Position numbers and translations under genes: made by a program. This document shows, piece by piece, positions 36,922-46,503 of a DNA stretch of 64,000 nucleotides (positions within the stretch are counted from its first letter, which is position 1; every line of letters starts with the position of its first letter). The stretch covers positions 62,001 to 126,000 of the forward strand of contig CBINGY010000004.1 of NCBI GenBank assembly GCA_966250325.1, read 5' to 3'. Below the pieces are notes generated by a model. That model saw only the letters and a list, made by a program, of their open reading frames with translations, searched no databases and was not told the DNA's origin. The stretch comes from Jiulongibacter sp966250325 (GTDB lineage: Bacteria > Bacteroidota > Bacteroidia > Cytophagales > Spirosomataceae).

Positions 36922-38019
36922 CTATTTAATGAGTCTGGCCAGCTGCAAAGAAACATCCAGGAAAACCATCTTCGCCCGTACGTTGCGTTCTATATGGAAA
37001 ATGGCTTCATCAATAAGCGGAGTAATCTGAGGTAGGTTGCCCACATTGAATACCTTGGAAAACTTCTGAACAAATTCCAGTGGCTTCTGCTCCAGTTTGA
37101 CCAGGTTTTTGCTTCCAGCTGCGGTAAGGAATAGTTCTCTGAAAATAGTCAATGTGTACTCGAGTAGCTGCTTTTGCTGCTCTTTGGTGAGGGAATCGAA
37201 CTCATCGGCAAGCGGAATCAGTTCACTTACATTGAATCCGTAGCAGTATCGCATCCACTGAGCAAACCAATCGTGTTGATTTTCATTTCGGGCATGAGAA
37301 ATAACCAAGGCCTGCTGCAGGTTGCCATTTGCCAGTAAAGCAATTTCTTTGGCCCGCTCTGGCCCGGTTCCCTGCTTTATCAGAAATTGAGCCACATCGT
37401 CTTCAGAAAACTTGGGAACGGCAAAGCGTTGGGTACGGGAAATAATGGTTGTAAGCAGGGTGTCTGAATGATTGCAAACAAGCAGGAAAAGGGTGTTGGC
37501 CGGAGGCTCCTCCAATACTTTCAGAATGGCATTGGCCGTGGCCGAATTCAGAAATTCAGGAAGCCAGATATAGACCAGTTTAAATTTCGCTTCAAAGGCC
37601 TTCAGGGATAAATTCTGGATCAGTTTTCTTGCTTCTTCTACCGGGATGTTTCCCTGCTTGATCCCGATTTTTTCAAGCCAGTCGGTACTGTTACCATATG
37701 GATGTTCCAGTACAAAAGACCGCCACTCGGCCATGAAGGTTTCTGAGAGTACTTTTTTCCCGCCTGCTGTGGGGAAAATGAAACTGGCATCGGGATGAAT
37801 CAGTTTGTCCATTTTTACACAGGATGCACACCTGCCACAAGAATCTTCTTCCGACGGATTTTCACAGTTCACATACGTACCAAAGGCCAGAGGAAGTGCC
37901 AGGTTTCCCGAGCCTTCGGGTCCATGAAAAAGCTGTGCATGGGCTATATGATTCTTTTTGACAGAGGCACGGAGTGTCTCCTTCTGATCTTCCAGGCCGG
38001 TTATTTCTGAGAATCTCAC
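36922..38019 (-). CDS. holB: DNA polymerase III subunit delta prime
   Basis: A 365-residue clamp loader subunit. The N-terminal AAA+ region has a degenerate P-loop (GPEGSGNLAL, with no catalytic lysine), as in bacterial delta-prime, followed by the four-cysteine zinc site C-ENPSEEDS-CGRCASC. The sensor-like TIISRTQRF is present. It loads the sliding clamp with the gamma and delta subunits. It overlaps by 4 bp the gene upstream on the same strand, so the two are co-transcribed. Confidence 0.93.
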   Translation of the reverse strand: MRFSEITGLEDQKETLRASVKKNHIAHAQLFHGPEGSGNLALPLAFGTYVNCENPSEEDSCGRCASCVKMDKLIHPDASFIFPTAGGKKVLSETFMAEWRSFVLEHPYGNSTDWLEKIGIKQGNIPVEEARKLIQNLSLKAFEAKFKLVYIWLPEFLNSATANAILKVLEEPPANTLFLLVCNHSDTLLTTIISRTQRFAVPKFSEDDVAQFLIKQGTGPERAKEIALLANGNLQQALVISHARNENQHDWFAQWMRYCYGFNVSELIPLADEFDSLTKEQQKQLLEYTLTIFRELFLTAAGSKNLVKLEQKPLEFVQKFSKVFNVGNLPQITPLIDEAIFHIERNVRAKMVFLDVSLQLARLIK

Positions 38020-39194
38020 GCTTTTCGGTTTTTCAGAACAGTTTCCAGAATGTGCAGGTCTGCCGGGCTGAGGCTTAAATTCCTTCTTTCCATGGTGGCA
38101 TTAATTACCTGAACCGCCTTATCAAAGCGATAGGGTTGATAACCTTCTGCCGCACCACCCCAGCTGAACGAAGGTATGAATTTGTCCTGAAATCCTGCTC
38201 CGAAAACGTTACATGATACTCCCACCACCGTGCCGGTATTGAACATGGTGCTTATTCCTGCTTTACTGTAATCGCCCATGAAGGTACCACAGAAAAGCTC
38301 ACCGGTGTTCTTTAATTCTTCGGTGTGGTAGTCATATAGTTTCACCGGCGTATAATCGTTTTTCAGGTTTGAATTATTGGTGTTGGCACCTAAATTACAC
38401 CATTCTCCTATGCACGAATTGCCCAGAAATCCATCATGAGCCTTGTTGGAGTAGGCCTGGAAAATGGTATTTCCTACCTCACCACCCACGCGGCAAACGG
38501 GCCCCAGGGTGGTATTGTGCCTGATTCTGGCCCCGTATGCTACCATTGCTTCTTCGCAAATGGCCGCCGGACCTATGATCACAGAACCTTCCTGTAAAGT
38601 GGCGTTTTTGCCAATATAAACCGGTCCGTTTTCGGCATTAATGGTGCAGGAACGTGCCGCTACACCTTCTTCAATGAACACGTTTTCAGGGTGATAGATG
38701 TAGGAATTGGGGTCTGTGAGTTTTTGGGAAATCCGGTTCTTTGAGATATGACTGAAGTCCTCGGCAATCTCTTTTCCGTTATTCAGGAAAAGATCAGGTA
38801 ACTGACGAATCAGGGTGCAGGAGTCATCCTTTAAATAGATAGGCTTAAGATTCTGACGTACTTCCTGATCGGAAAGGGGGATTTTTGAGTAGTAAGCCAG
38901 GATGTTTTCGCTCGTGGCAATATACTCGCCGGTTGCAAGACTGCTTATCCTTTCCACAAATTCATTACCAGGCAGGTAAGAAGAGTTGACAAACAGATTG
39001 AGATCTTCAAGTATGGCTGGATATTTCGGTTGAAGATACTCCTCAGTAAGAAATGAAACGTTGGAATTCAGTCGTCTTTCCCACTTCTCTTTGATCGTAA
39101 AGATTCCGATACGAAGCATTCCCAGCGGTTTGGTGAGGGTAAGTGGTTTGAGTTGTTCACGGTACACCGGGTTTTCAAAGAGTAGGATATTCAT
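38016..39194 (-). CDS. GlmU-like left-handed beta-helix protein, putative sugar nucleotidyltransferase
   Basis: A 392-residue protein. The N-terminal half resembles a nucleotidyltransferase-type domain with the PVYREQLKPLTLTKPLG region, and the C-terminal half (about 195-340) is a left-handed beta-helix of hexapeptides (for example GKNATLQEGSVIIGPAAICE). This is the Bacteroidetes form of GlmU, and function as sugar-nucleotide acetyl/uridyl transferase is inferred. The start at 39194 (MNILLFENP) follows a TATTTTTG element by about 24 nt; the longer frame to 39248 would include a spurious hydrophobic lead. Confidence 0.85.
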   Translation of the reverse strand: MNILLFENPVYREQLKPLTLTKPLGMLRIGIFTIKEKWERRLNSNVSFLTEEYLQPKYPAILEDLNLFVNSSYLPGNEFVERISSLATGEYIATSENILAYYSKIPLSDQEVRQNLKPIYLKDDSCTLIRQLPDLFLNNGKEIAEDFSHISKNRISQKLTDPNSYIYHPENVFIEEGVAARSCTINAENGPVYIGKNATLQEGSVIIGPAAICEEAMVAYGARIRHNTTLGPVCRVGGEVGNTIFQAYSNKAHDGFLGNSCIGEWCNLGANTNNSNLKNDYTPVKLYDYHTEELKNTGELFCGTFMGDYSKAGISTMFNTGTVVGVSCNVFGAGFQDKFIPSFSWGGAAEGYQPYRFDKAVQVINATMERRNLSLSPADLHILETVLKNRKA

Positions 39195-39218
39195 GGAGCT
39201 TATTTGCAAAGTTGGCAG

Positions 39219-39226
39219 CAAAAATA
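39219..39226 (-). promoter_or_regulatory. -7 element of the GlmU-like gene
   Basis: TATTTTTG on the minus strand fits TANNTTTG, about 25 nt before the start codon at 39194. This supports that start over the longer frame. Confidence 0.45.
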
Positions 39227-39274
39227 AAAGAAAAAGCTCCGTGGTCACAGATTCACAGAGCTCAAACTTTTTCT

Positions 39275-40861
39275 TTACCGGGCTTTGCTAAGTTCTTCTG
39301 CCAGTAAAAGGGCCTTGTAAGCGTTAATTACTCCGCCGGTCAATGAAAGACTATTAAATGGCACCAGGGCATCTGAACCGGGTTGTTTCACTTCTTCGAT
39401 GATTACGTCTGCGGATTTCAGAATGACATCCTTAATCTGAGCTGCCGAGAGTGAAGGATAATACGATTTTATGAGTGCTGCCACACCCGCTACGGCTGGC
39501 GAAGCCATGCTGGTACCGCCCTGTTCCTGATATTCAGAGCCGGGAACTGTACTGTAAATGTCAACTCCGGGTGCAAAAATGTCTACGTTTTGTTTACCAT
39601 AGTTACTGAAAGAAGCTACCGTTTCGGCACCGGCTTCATGCGAGAGTGCACCCACGGTAATCCAGTTTGCGGCTTCTCCACCCTTAACGTATTGTTTGGT
39701 AGGATAATGCGGATCAGTATCGATGTTTTCGCTCTCATTTCCTGCCGCGGCTACCAGAAGCACGCCTTTGCTTTCGGCGTATTTTACTGCTTCATCCACC
39801 CATTCTTTCTGAGGCGAGTAGGGCTTTCCAAAACTCATGTTGATTATCTGGGCTCCGTTGTCTGCCGCATATCGGATGGCATTGGCTACATCCTTATCCC
39901 GCTCGTCGCCATCGGGTACCGTACGTATCACCATGATTTTTACATTATCAGCCACGCCTTTAATTCCAAGGTCGTTATTCCGGTTTGCGGCAATAATTCC
40001 CGAAACGTGTGTGCCATGAAGCGATCTGGGACCAGTTACTTCGTTATTGCCATACTTGCCGTATTCTAATTTGTCGGGATTATCACCTACTACATCTCTG
40101 GGACGGTAATCCTTGTTGTAATTAAAGTTCAGCTGACTGTTAAAATGGTCAATTCCCTCTTCAATGGCTTTCATGTTTACGCCTTGCTCAGACATATACA
40201 GCCAGTAACGCTTGGCTTGTCTGATTTTTAAATCGGCGGTAGCGTCTTCAATTCCTTCAATCATTTCAGCGTTGAGGGTTTCAACACCCAGATGTTCTTT
40301 GAGTGATTCCTCCACTTTTGAGAAAGTTTCTTTCAGACCCTGATACATCGGGAGGTATTGGGCTGCTTCTGCTTTTTTCTCCTCTATTTCCCGTTTAATC
40401 TGCTGATATTCGTTGTATTCGTTTTTATATTTTTTGAGAACTTTCTTGCCTGGGTTTTCGCCAAAAAGTTCGTCGTATTTAATCAGAAGGCGTACAGATT
40501 CAAGTTGCTCCTGAGCCACATCTCTGCCATCTGCACCGCCAATGAAATCCCAGCCGTTGATATCGTCAATGAATCCGTTTTTGTCATCATCTATACCATT
40601 TCCCAGAATTTCGTCTGTATTTACCCAGATTTTGCCCTTCAGATCTTCATGCTCAATATCCACACCTGAGTCAATGACACCAACGACAACAGTGGTGGAA
40701 GGTTTTCCTGCCAAAAGCTCTTTATAGGCTTTTTCCACGCTCATTCCCCTCACGCCGTCAGAGGCGTAATCGAGGTTAAACCAATTTGGTTTCGACTTTA
40801 ATTCCTGAGCAACTACAGCTGAACTGCAAATCAATAGGATTGATAAGAATCTGATGATCAT
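39275..40861 (-). CDS. Exported S8 (subtilisin-like) serine peptidase
   Basis: A 528-residue secreted protease with a signal peptide (MIIRFLSILLICSSAVVAQ). The catalytic triad is visible: GVIDSGVDIEHED (Asp), LHGTHVSGIIA (His) and GGTSMASPAVAG (Ser), with the oxyanion Asn in AAAGNES. A helical, charged insert of about 130 residues separates the Asp and His motifs, a long form of the family seen in Bacteroidetes. The chosen start is at 40861; a frame from 40936 would put 25 residues before the signal peptide. No sorting domain is seen at the C-terminus. Confidence 0.93.
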   Translation of the reverse strand: MIIRFLSILLICSSAVVAQELKSKPNWFNLDYASDGVRGMSVEKAYKELLAGKPSTTVVVGVIDSGVDIEHEDLKGKIWVNTDEILGNGIDDDKNGFIDDINGWDFIGGADGRDVAQEQLESVRLLIKYDELFGENPGKKVLKKYKNEYNEYQQIKREIEEKKAEAAQYLPMYQGLKETFSKVEESLKEHLGVETLNAEMIEGIEDATADLKIRQAKRYWLYMSEQGVNMKAIEEGIDHFNSQLNFNYNKDYRPRDVVGDNPDKLEYGKYGNNEVTGPRSLHGTHVSGIIAANRNNDLGIKGVADNVKIMVIRTVPDGDERDKDVANAIRYAADNGAQIINMSFGKPYSPQKEWVDEAVKYAESKGVLLVAAAGNESENIDTDPHYPTKQYVKGGEAANWITVGALSHEAGAETVASFSNYGKQNVDIFAPGVDIYSTVPGSEYQEQGGTSMASPAVAGVAALIKSYYPSLSAAQIKDVILKSADVIIEEVKQPGSDALVPFNSLSLTGGVINAYKALLLAEELSKAR

Positions 40862-40992
40862 GTATAAGGTTTTGTTAATGAACAGGCTGCGAAATAAGTA
40901 ATAAACTATCAGAAGCCCTAAAATATTTTGATTCACAGAGTTTTAGCTCTGCGAAACCAAAGAAGGAGTCGTCAAATACAGAGAAATGTTGC

Positions 40993-41024
40993 AAAAAGCC
41001 CTCCATGCGGTTAGGCAGGAGGGC
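40993..41024 (-). terminator. Terminator of the DUF937-OmpA gene
   Basis: On the minus strand, GCCCTCCTGC pairs with GCA-GGAGGGC (one bulged base) around a 6-nt loop, followed by TTTTT. It lies just past the stop of the gene at 41050. Confidence 0.8.
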
Positions 41025-41049
41025 CGGATTCACTCTGTAATTTCCAGAT

Positions 41050-42462
41050 TCAGTTTATTTTTATCATCACCGGGCTGTCACTTCGTGCTCCTCCGCTGAT
41101 TACCTTCATTCTTCCTACAGGAACCCCGCTCTGGAATAACTGATCGCGTAAGGCATAGGCCCGGTCATCGGCTACTCTCCCGGCACCCGATCCGGCTATT
41201 TCAATTTTTGCCGCAGGATTCTCCTTCATAAAATTAACCAGAGAACTGATTTCTCCTTTATTTACGATCTCTGCACTGTTGCTTTTAAAGCCTAGTCCGT
41301 TGATCCCGAAATAAGTGCCTTTCGAATCCATTTTAGAGGCCATGGACTTAGAATCTCTGGTAGTTTCAATGGTGTATTTTTCCTCTTCGGGTCCATAAAA
41401 TACAGCTCCTGACGGCAATACCTCAGCATTGGCAGGAAGATCTCTGCTTTGCGTACTCTTGCCAGAGGAACTCTTTTTTTCCGAAGCAGGTGAAGCTACA
41501 TATTTCTGAGCTCCGGCACCAGATTCTTTCTTCCGGTTTTCTGCGATATCCGGTTTGGACTGAGCTTTCGTTTCAGATGGAAGGATGGCAGGCCGGGTAG
41601 GTTCTTTCTCTACCTTTGTTTCGCTGGAAGATTCCTCAATAGAGGTTGTATTGTCCTGATTTCCGGAGCTGTTAAAGTTATCAAAAACATCTCCCGGTGC
41701 CACATATTCAGAGCTATCAGTAGATTGAGCTATCTGCGATACATCTCCCTCAGCGGGTTTCAGAAGCCGGTCTTTGAGTCCAAAAAATAGGGCGGCAAAT
41801 CCGAGAGCTGCCAGTAATAGCCAGGCCAGCCAATTATAATTCGCTTCTTTTTTTCGTTTTTTCTCTTTATATACTGCGGGCTCAGGCACAGCCGCTGTTT
41901 GCTGAAAAGTGGGTTCGGCAGGAGTGTAAACAGGTGCCGAAACGGGTATTACGGGAGTAGTAAGTTCTGGTTTGTACGAGTGCTCAGATTCGCTTAGAAT
42001 TTTATTGGTAAAATCAGAAGCACTTAAATTCTCACTTCTTACAGCTTTTCCCAATGCACCCAAAACCAGCGGTGCCGCCAGACTAAAGAGGGAATTTGCC
42101 GTATTTCTGTCTGTTTCATTCACATGAGCAATAGCATCTACCATTTGGGCAGACTTGCTATGAAAGAAATGGTTGTTGATATTTTGCCCAATGGTAATGA
42201 GCAATTGTAGTTTATCTTTATTCGAGAACAGAGAATTTAAATCTTCAACCAGATCGCCGGAGTGACCGCCATCATTGATAACTTTAAGAATGCGTGCGGC
42301 AGATCCTTCAGATTGTGTGATGCTGACCAGACCGCCCATCATGGCGTTCATGGCTTCTCCCAGAGCTTCAGTGACTCTGTTCCCCGGCATTTTAAGGAAC
42401 TCACCCAGCCTCTCAGCACCGGTTTGTCCAATCCGCGATTTAATTAATTGTACTGTTTGCAT
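41050..42462 (-). CDS. DUF937/OmpA fusion protein with one membrane helix
   Basis: A 470-residue protein with three parts. Residues 1-170 are a DUF937 (YidB-like) domain with GGLVSITQSEG and the repeated LFSLAAPLVLGALG. A Pro-rich linker leads to a single membrane helix, NWLAWLLLAALGFAALFFG, at about residue 220. After a low-complexity S/E/K-rich linker, the C-terminal 110 residues are an OmpA peptidoglycan-binding domain (GFKSNSAEIV, then DRAYALRDQLF). The linker is long enough to span the periplasm, so DUF937 would sit in the cytoplasm and OmpA on the cell wall. Function unknown. Confidence 0.86.
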   Translation of the reverse strand: MQTVQLIKSRIGQTGAERLGEFLKMPGNRVTEALGEAMNAMMGGLVSITQSEGSAARILKVINDGGHSGDLVEDLNSLFSNKDKLQLLITIGQNINNHFFHSKSAQMVDAIAHVNETDRNTANSLFSLAAPLVLGALGKAVRSENLSASDFTNKILSESEHSYKPELTTPVIPVSAPVYTPAEPTFQQTAAVPEPAVYKEKKRKKEANYNWLAWLLLAALGFAALFFGLKDRLLKPAEGDVSQIAQSTDSSEYVAPGDVFDNFNSSGNQDNTTSIEESSSETKVEKEPTRPAILPSETKAQSKPDIAENRKKESGAGAQKYVASPASEKKSSSGKSTQSRDLPANAEVLPSGAVFYGPEEEKYTIETTRDSKSMASKMDSKGTYFGINGLGFKSNSAEIVNKGEISSLVNFMKENPAAKIEIAGSGAGRVADDRAYALRDQLFQSGVPVGRMKVISGGARSDSPVMIKIN

Positions 42463-42501
42463 AACTGTGTAGTAGTATCCTCAGTCAATAACGACATATA
42501 C

Positions 42502-42521
42502 CGAGGCAAAAATTATGCCTC
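42502..42521. other. Inverted repeat between M20 and DUF937-OmpA genes
   Basis: GAGGCA and TGCCTC flank a 7-nt AT-rich loop, in the 72 nt between the end of the M20 gene and the start of the DUF937-OmpA gene. Only a short T run follows, so termination is uncertain. Confidence 0.35.
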
Positions 42522-42534
42522 TTTGAAAAAAAGA

Positions 42535-43608
42535 TTATCTCAAAGAGCGGGCCAGCTTTTCCAGAAGCTCGGTGTAAACGCGAATTCCATCAAAAAGCTC
42601 TGATAAATGAATGTATTCATCTGCTGTATGCGAGCGTGCTGAATCACCAGGACCCAGTTTTATGGTGGGGAACGGCATCAATGCCTGATCTGACAAAGTG
42701 GGAGAGCCGTAGGGCTTTAATCCGAGTTCTATGGCAGCCTCATAGAGCGGGTGAGTGGCAGGAATTCCCGATGACCGTAGGCGTACAGATCTGGGAGTTA
42801 CCTCACATTGAACATGCGATTTTATTATTTCCAGGGTTTCCTCCAGCGAATAAGCATCAGTTACCCGAATATCTACAGTGAACCTGCATTCATCCGGAAC
42901 TACATTGTGCTGGCTGCCAGCATTTAAAACGGTCAAAGACATTTTCATCCGGCCCAGAGTTTCAGAGATTCGTGGAAATTCAAAATCCCTGAACCAGGCG
43001 ATATCGGCCATCGCTTTGTAAATGGCATTTTCGCCTTCTTCTCGTGCGGCATGGCCGGCTTTTCCCCTGGTAAGACAGTCAATAACCAAAAGGCCCTTTT
43101 CAGCCACTGCCATATCCAGACTGGTGGGCTCGCCCACTATCCCGAAGGAAATGGGGGGCATCTTTTCAAGTAAAGCTTCAATGCCGTTTTTACCACTTAT
43201 CTCTTCTTCTGCCGTGGCTGCCATGACGAGATTGAACGGGAGATCGGACCGGTAGTAAAAACATTCATAGGCAGCCAATAGGGCCACGAGAGGTCCACCG
43301 GCGTCGTTACTCCCCAAACCATACAGTTTTCCATCTTCAATGACCGGCACAAACGGATCTTTCGTGTAAGCAGCAGATGGCTTTACGGTATCGTGATGAC
43401 TATTGAGCAGAAGAGTTGGTTTAGTAGGGTCAAAGTATTGATTTCTTGACCACACATTATTCAGATGGCGGGAAAATGGAATATTCCTTTCTCTGAAAAA
43501 CTCCTCGATTCGTGAAGCGGTTTTCTCTTCCTCTTTGCTCATAGAGGGAGTAGAAATCAGTTTTTTAAGTAAATCAAGTGCTCCTGTTTGCAAGGTCTCG
43601 TCTATCAT
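42535..43608 (-). CDS. M20-family deacylase, ArgE-like
   Basis: A 357-residue M20 metallopeptidase. Zinc-site motifs are SHHDTVKP, GSNDAGGPL and TAEEEISG, with GEPTSLDMAVAEKG following. The nearby argB on the same strand (about 460 nt upstream) suggests acetylornithine or acetylcitrulline deacetylase in arginine synthesis, since Bacteroidetes use N-succinyl or N-acetyl intermediates. The chosen start is the ATG at 43608; the longer frame to 43662 has a tyrosine/tryptophan-rich lead with no function. The gene between them is on the other strand. Confidence 0.88.
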   Translation of the reverse strand: MIDETLQTGALDLLKKLISTPSMSKEEEKTASRIEEFFRERNIPFSRHLNNVWSRNQYFDPTKPTLLLNSHHDTVKPSAAYTKDPFVPVIEDGKLYGLGSNDAGGPLVALLAAYECFYYRSDLPFNLVMAATAEEEISGKNGIEALLEKMPPISFGIVGEPTSLDMAVAEKGLLVIDCLTRGKAGHAAREEGENAIYKAMADIAWFRDFEFPRISETLGRMKMSLTVLNAGSQHNVVPDECRFTVDIRVTDAYSLEETLEIIKSHVQCEVTPRSVRLRSSGIPATHPLYEAAIELGLKPYGSPTLSDQALMPFPTIKLGPGDSARSHTADEYIHLSELFDGIRVYTELLEKLARSLR

Positions 43609-43689
43609 GATTTCCAAAATTAGCCAATACCACGTGTACAACCATCCAAAGCCTTTCATCATTTCTTCAAGAAACTTTGAAAAACATCT

Positions 43690-44082
43690 ATGAAGCTAAT
43701 ACTTAATCTCTGTTTACTCTCTTTCCTTTTATTCTCCTGCGAACAGCCAACTGTTGAAAATGATCTGATTGGTAGCTGGAAATGGGTGGAATCTACCGGC
43801 GGTATAGCCGGGGTAACCATCAGGCCAAAGAATGGGGAAACCCGGATTATTTCATTCGATGCAAAAGGGAATTTTGAAATCGTGGAGAATGATCAACGTG
43901 TGGTTTCCTCCCATTTTCAAATTCATGAAGGAAAAAGTATTCTGAGCGAAGAGAAGGTACCCTTGATTTCGTTTGAGGATGAGAGCCAGTTGGAAAAATC
44001 ATTTGTGATCGTTGGTGATACCCTTTATCTGAGTGATGAGGTGTATGATGGTTTCACCAGCAAGTATGTCCGTTACAATTGA
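43690..44082 (+). CDS. Small lipoprotein, lipocalin-like
   Basis: A 130-residue lipoprotein with the lipobox LLFSC at about residue 17. The mature part begins NDLIGSWKWVESTGG, the pattern of lipocalin-like Bacteroidetes proteins, followed by alternating beta strands. Function unknown. It lies opposite to the argB/M20 genes; its stop codon overlaps the argB 3' end by 10 bp, so transcripts of the two are complementary at their ends. Confidence 0.72.
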   Translation: MKLILNLCLLSFLLFSCEQPTVENDLIGSWKWVESTGGIAGVTIRPKNGETRIISFDAKGNFEIVENDQRVVSSHFQIHEGKSILSEEKVPLISFEDESQLEKSFVIVGDTLYLSDEVYDGFTSKYVRYN

Positions 44083-44855
44083 ATGGTGGTACCACCTTTC
44101 TGATCATTGATAATCGTACTGAGGTCATCAGCTTCACAAATGATGACCTTTTTTACACCTTTGTAGAGGGCTTCAAAAGCATTGTCAAGTTTCGGAATCA
44201 TTCCTTCAAAAATGCGACCCTCATTTTTATATCTCTCATAAAGTTCGGGTCTGAGTTCAGGAATCACAGACTCCTCATCGTTTACGTCGAGAAGAACGCC
44301 TTTTTTTTCGAAACAGTAGATCAGATTTACCAGACAGCGGTCAGAGAGCGACGTAGCCAGTGCCGAGGCCTGCGTGTCTGCATTGGTATTAAGAATGCCA
44401 AATTGAGGATCATAGGTAAGCGGTGCAATCACCGGCACCAGATTCAGTTCCAGCAACCTGAGTAATAAAAGCCAGTTGACCGATGCAATATCCCCAACGA
44501 GACCATAATCAATGGTTTTGACTGGCCTTTTGACGGCTTTGATCAGTCCGCCGTCGGCTCCGGTAAGTCCCATAGCGTTACAGCCCATAGACTGAAGTGA
44601 CGCCACTATTTTTTTATTTACTCCTCCACCATATACCATCGTAACTACATCACGCATGGGCTCATCGGTAATGCGACGGCCTTCCACCATAACCGTTTTA
44701 ATGCCCAGCTGAGTGGCTACCTGAGTAGCTATTTTTCCGCCACCATGCACCAGTAGTTTGTTTCCCTTTATTTCGGAGAAACTTTTGAGAAACCGACTCA
44801 GCTTTTCCTCATTGTCAATGACATTCCCACCAATTTTTACGACAGTAACTACCAT
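44073..44855 (-). CDS. argB: Acetylglutamate kinase family protein
   Basis: A 260-residue amino-acid kinase. The N-terminal VKIGGNVID (residues 6-14), the loop LLVHGGGKIATQ (about 34-45) and the GLTGADGG segment are typical of ArgB. It phosphorylates N-acetylglutamate, the second step of arginine synthesis. The start is 6 nt after the stop of the adenine deaminase gene on the same strand, so these two probably share a transcript. In this phylum the substrate may be N-succinylglutamate. Confidence 0.93.
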   Translation of the reverse strand: MVVTVVKIGGNVIDNEEKLSRFLKSFSEIKGNKLLVHGGGKIATQVATQLGIKTVMVEGRRITDEPMRDVVTMVYGGGVNKKIVASLQSMGCNAMGLTGADGGLIKAVKRPVKTIDYGLVGDIASVNWLLLLRLLELNLVPVIAPLTYDPQFGILNTNADTQASALATSLSDRCLVNLIYCFEKKGVLLDVNDEESVIPELRPELYERYKNEGRIFEGMIPKLDNAFEALYKGVKKVIICEADDLSTIINDQKGGTTIQL

Positions 44856-44861
44856 GTTGTG

Positions 44862-46499
44862 TCAATTAAATAGTTCAGTAAATTCAAACGTATTTCCATC
44901 AAAGAGTCCAAGATCAGAAAGTTTTAGTGAAGGTATGACCAAAAGAGCCATAAATGAAAGAGACATGTAAGGTGAAACCAGTTTTGATCCCAGAATTTCT
45001 TTGGCAAATGCATCGATCTGTTTGTAATCCCGGGCCACTTCCTCTACGGGTTTGTCACTCATTAAGCCTGCAATCGGTAAAGGCAATACCCCCATTTTAT
45101 CGGATGAGACTGCAGAAATTCCTCCTTTTTCCCTGACAACCAGATTTATGGCCTGAGAAAGGTCCTCATCTGTAACTCCAACAGCTATAATATTGTGAGA
45201 ATCATGTGCTACCGATGAGGCGATGGCTCCCGATTTCAGACCAAAACCATGTATAAATCCGATAGAAGGCGGAGTTTGTCGGTAGCGGTTATACACCACA
45301 AGTTTCAATACATCATGTTCGGTATCTGTAATAATCTCTTGTCCATCCAGAAACGGACTGAGAGTTAAAAGATCAGTAACCAGCTGGCCTTCATTTACTT
45401 TGATAATTTTTATTTTTCGGGCTTCAGGAGGAAGCGAACAGGTTAATTGAGAAGCTTGTACCGGCTGAGTGTCAAAATTATTCAGAATCCGTGGCTCGGG
45501 AACTGGTAACAGGCTCTTCCCCTGGCTCGCCACCAGATTGCCATTAACATAAACCTCAATAACCCCAAAATCACGCAGATTGCTCACTCGGATGAAATCT
45601 GCAGGATCTCCTTCGAGCAATAAACCTACAGGTAACTTATAATGCTTTACCGGGTTGAGTGAGGCCATTCTCAGAGCATCGAAAAGCTCTACTCCTGAAC
45701 CTACTGCTCTGGCCACAAGTTTATTGATATGCCCTTCCAGCAGATCGTCAGGATGTTTGTCATCAGAACAAAACATCATCTGATGACTCCATTCTTTTGC
45801 AAGAGGAATAAGTGCATCGAAGTTTTTGGCAGCACTCCCTTCACGAATGAGGATTTTGACACCGAGCTTCAGTTTTTCCTCGGCCTCTTCAAGGGTAAAA
45901 CACTCGTGATCTGTACTTATGCCAGCAGAAAAATAAGCTCTGGCATCGTCTCCTCTCAGGCCAGGAGCGTGGCCGTCAATTGGCTTTCCAAGGCGTTTGG
46001 CGAGCTGCAGTTTTCTGAGAACTTCCTCATCCTGGTGAATGACACCGGGAAAATTCATCATTTCTGCAAGATATCCTATTTCGGGGTGTGAAAGTAGTAT
46101 CCCTGTATCGTGCGAGTCTATAATGGCACCTGCAGTTTCAAATTGCGTAGCAGGGACACAGGAGGGTGCCCCAAACATCACCTTGAAAGGTGTTTTTCTC
46201 GCTTCTTTGACCATGTACTCCACGCCTTCTACGCCAAGTACATTGGCTATTTCGTGAGGGTCTGATACGGAAGCAACTGTGCCGTGACATAGTGCCACAC
46301 GACCAAATGCCGCCGGAGTGAGCATGGAGCTTTCAATATGAACGTGGGCATCAACAAAACCTGGTAATAAGTAGCTTTCTCCTTTCTTTTCTTCACCGAT
46401 AATCTTAACGCTGAAAATACGACCTTCTTCAAGAATGAGCTCTCCCCAGCCTATGCTGTCATCAAAAATATTGACAATGTTACCCTGTATTACCTCCAT
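44862..46499 (-). CDS. ade: Adenine deaminase
   Basis: A 545-residue amidohydrolase that converts adenine to hypoxanthine. The metal-binding GFVDAHVHIESSMLTP is at about 48-63, with the DDKHPDD motif and the C-terminal adenine deaminase domain (SSDKMGVLPLPIAGLMS). Length and motifs fit the Ade family rather than the unrelated AdeC-like eukaryotic type. A TATATTTG -7 element ends just before the ATG, so its message may be leaderless. It precedes argB by 6 nt. Confidence 0.94.
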   Translation of the reverse strand: MEVIQGNIVNIFDDSIGWGELILEEGRIFSVKIIGEEKKGESYLLPGFVDAHVHIESSMLTPAAFGRVALCHGTVASVSDPHEIANVLGVEGVEYMVKEARKTPFKVMFGAPSCVPATQFETAGAIIDSHDTGILLSHPEIGYLAEMMNFPGVIHQDEEVLRKLQLAKRLGKPIDGHAPGLRGDDARAYFSAGISTDHECFTLEEAEEKLKLGVKILIREGSAAKNFDALIPLAKEWSHQMMFCSDDKHPDDLLEGHINKLVARAVGSGVELFDALRMASLNPVKHYKLPVGLLLEGDPADFIRVSNLRDFGVIEVYVNGNLVASQGKSLLPVPEPRILNNFDTQPVQASQLTCSLPPEARKIKIIKVNEGQLVTDLLTLSPFLDGQEIITDTEHDVLKLVVYNRYRQTPPSIGFIHGFGLKSGAIASSVAHDSHNIIAVGVTDEDLSQAINLVVREKGGISAVSSDKMGVLPLPIAGLMSDKPVEEVARDYKQIDAFAKEILGSKLVSPYMSLSFMALLVIPSLKLSDLGLFDGNTFEFTELFN

Positions 46500-46503
46500 G
46501 CAT

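Noticed and set aside
39590..40069. A 159-codon antisense frame in the subtilase gene
   Set aside because: The opposite frame has all the S8 catalytic motifs; this one is a shadow.
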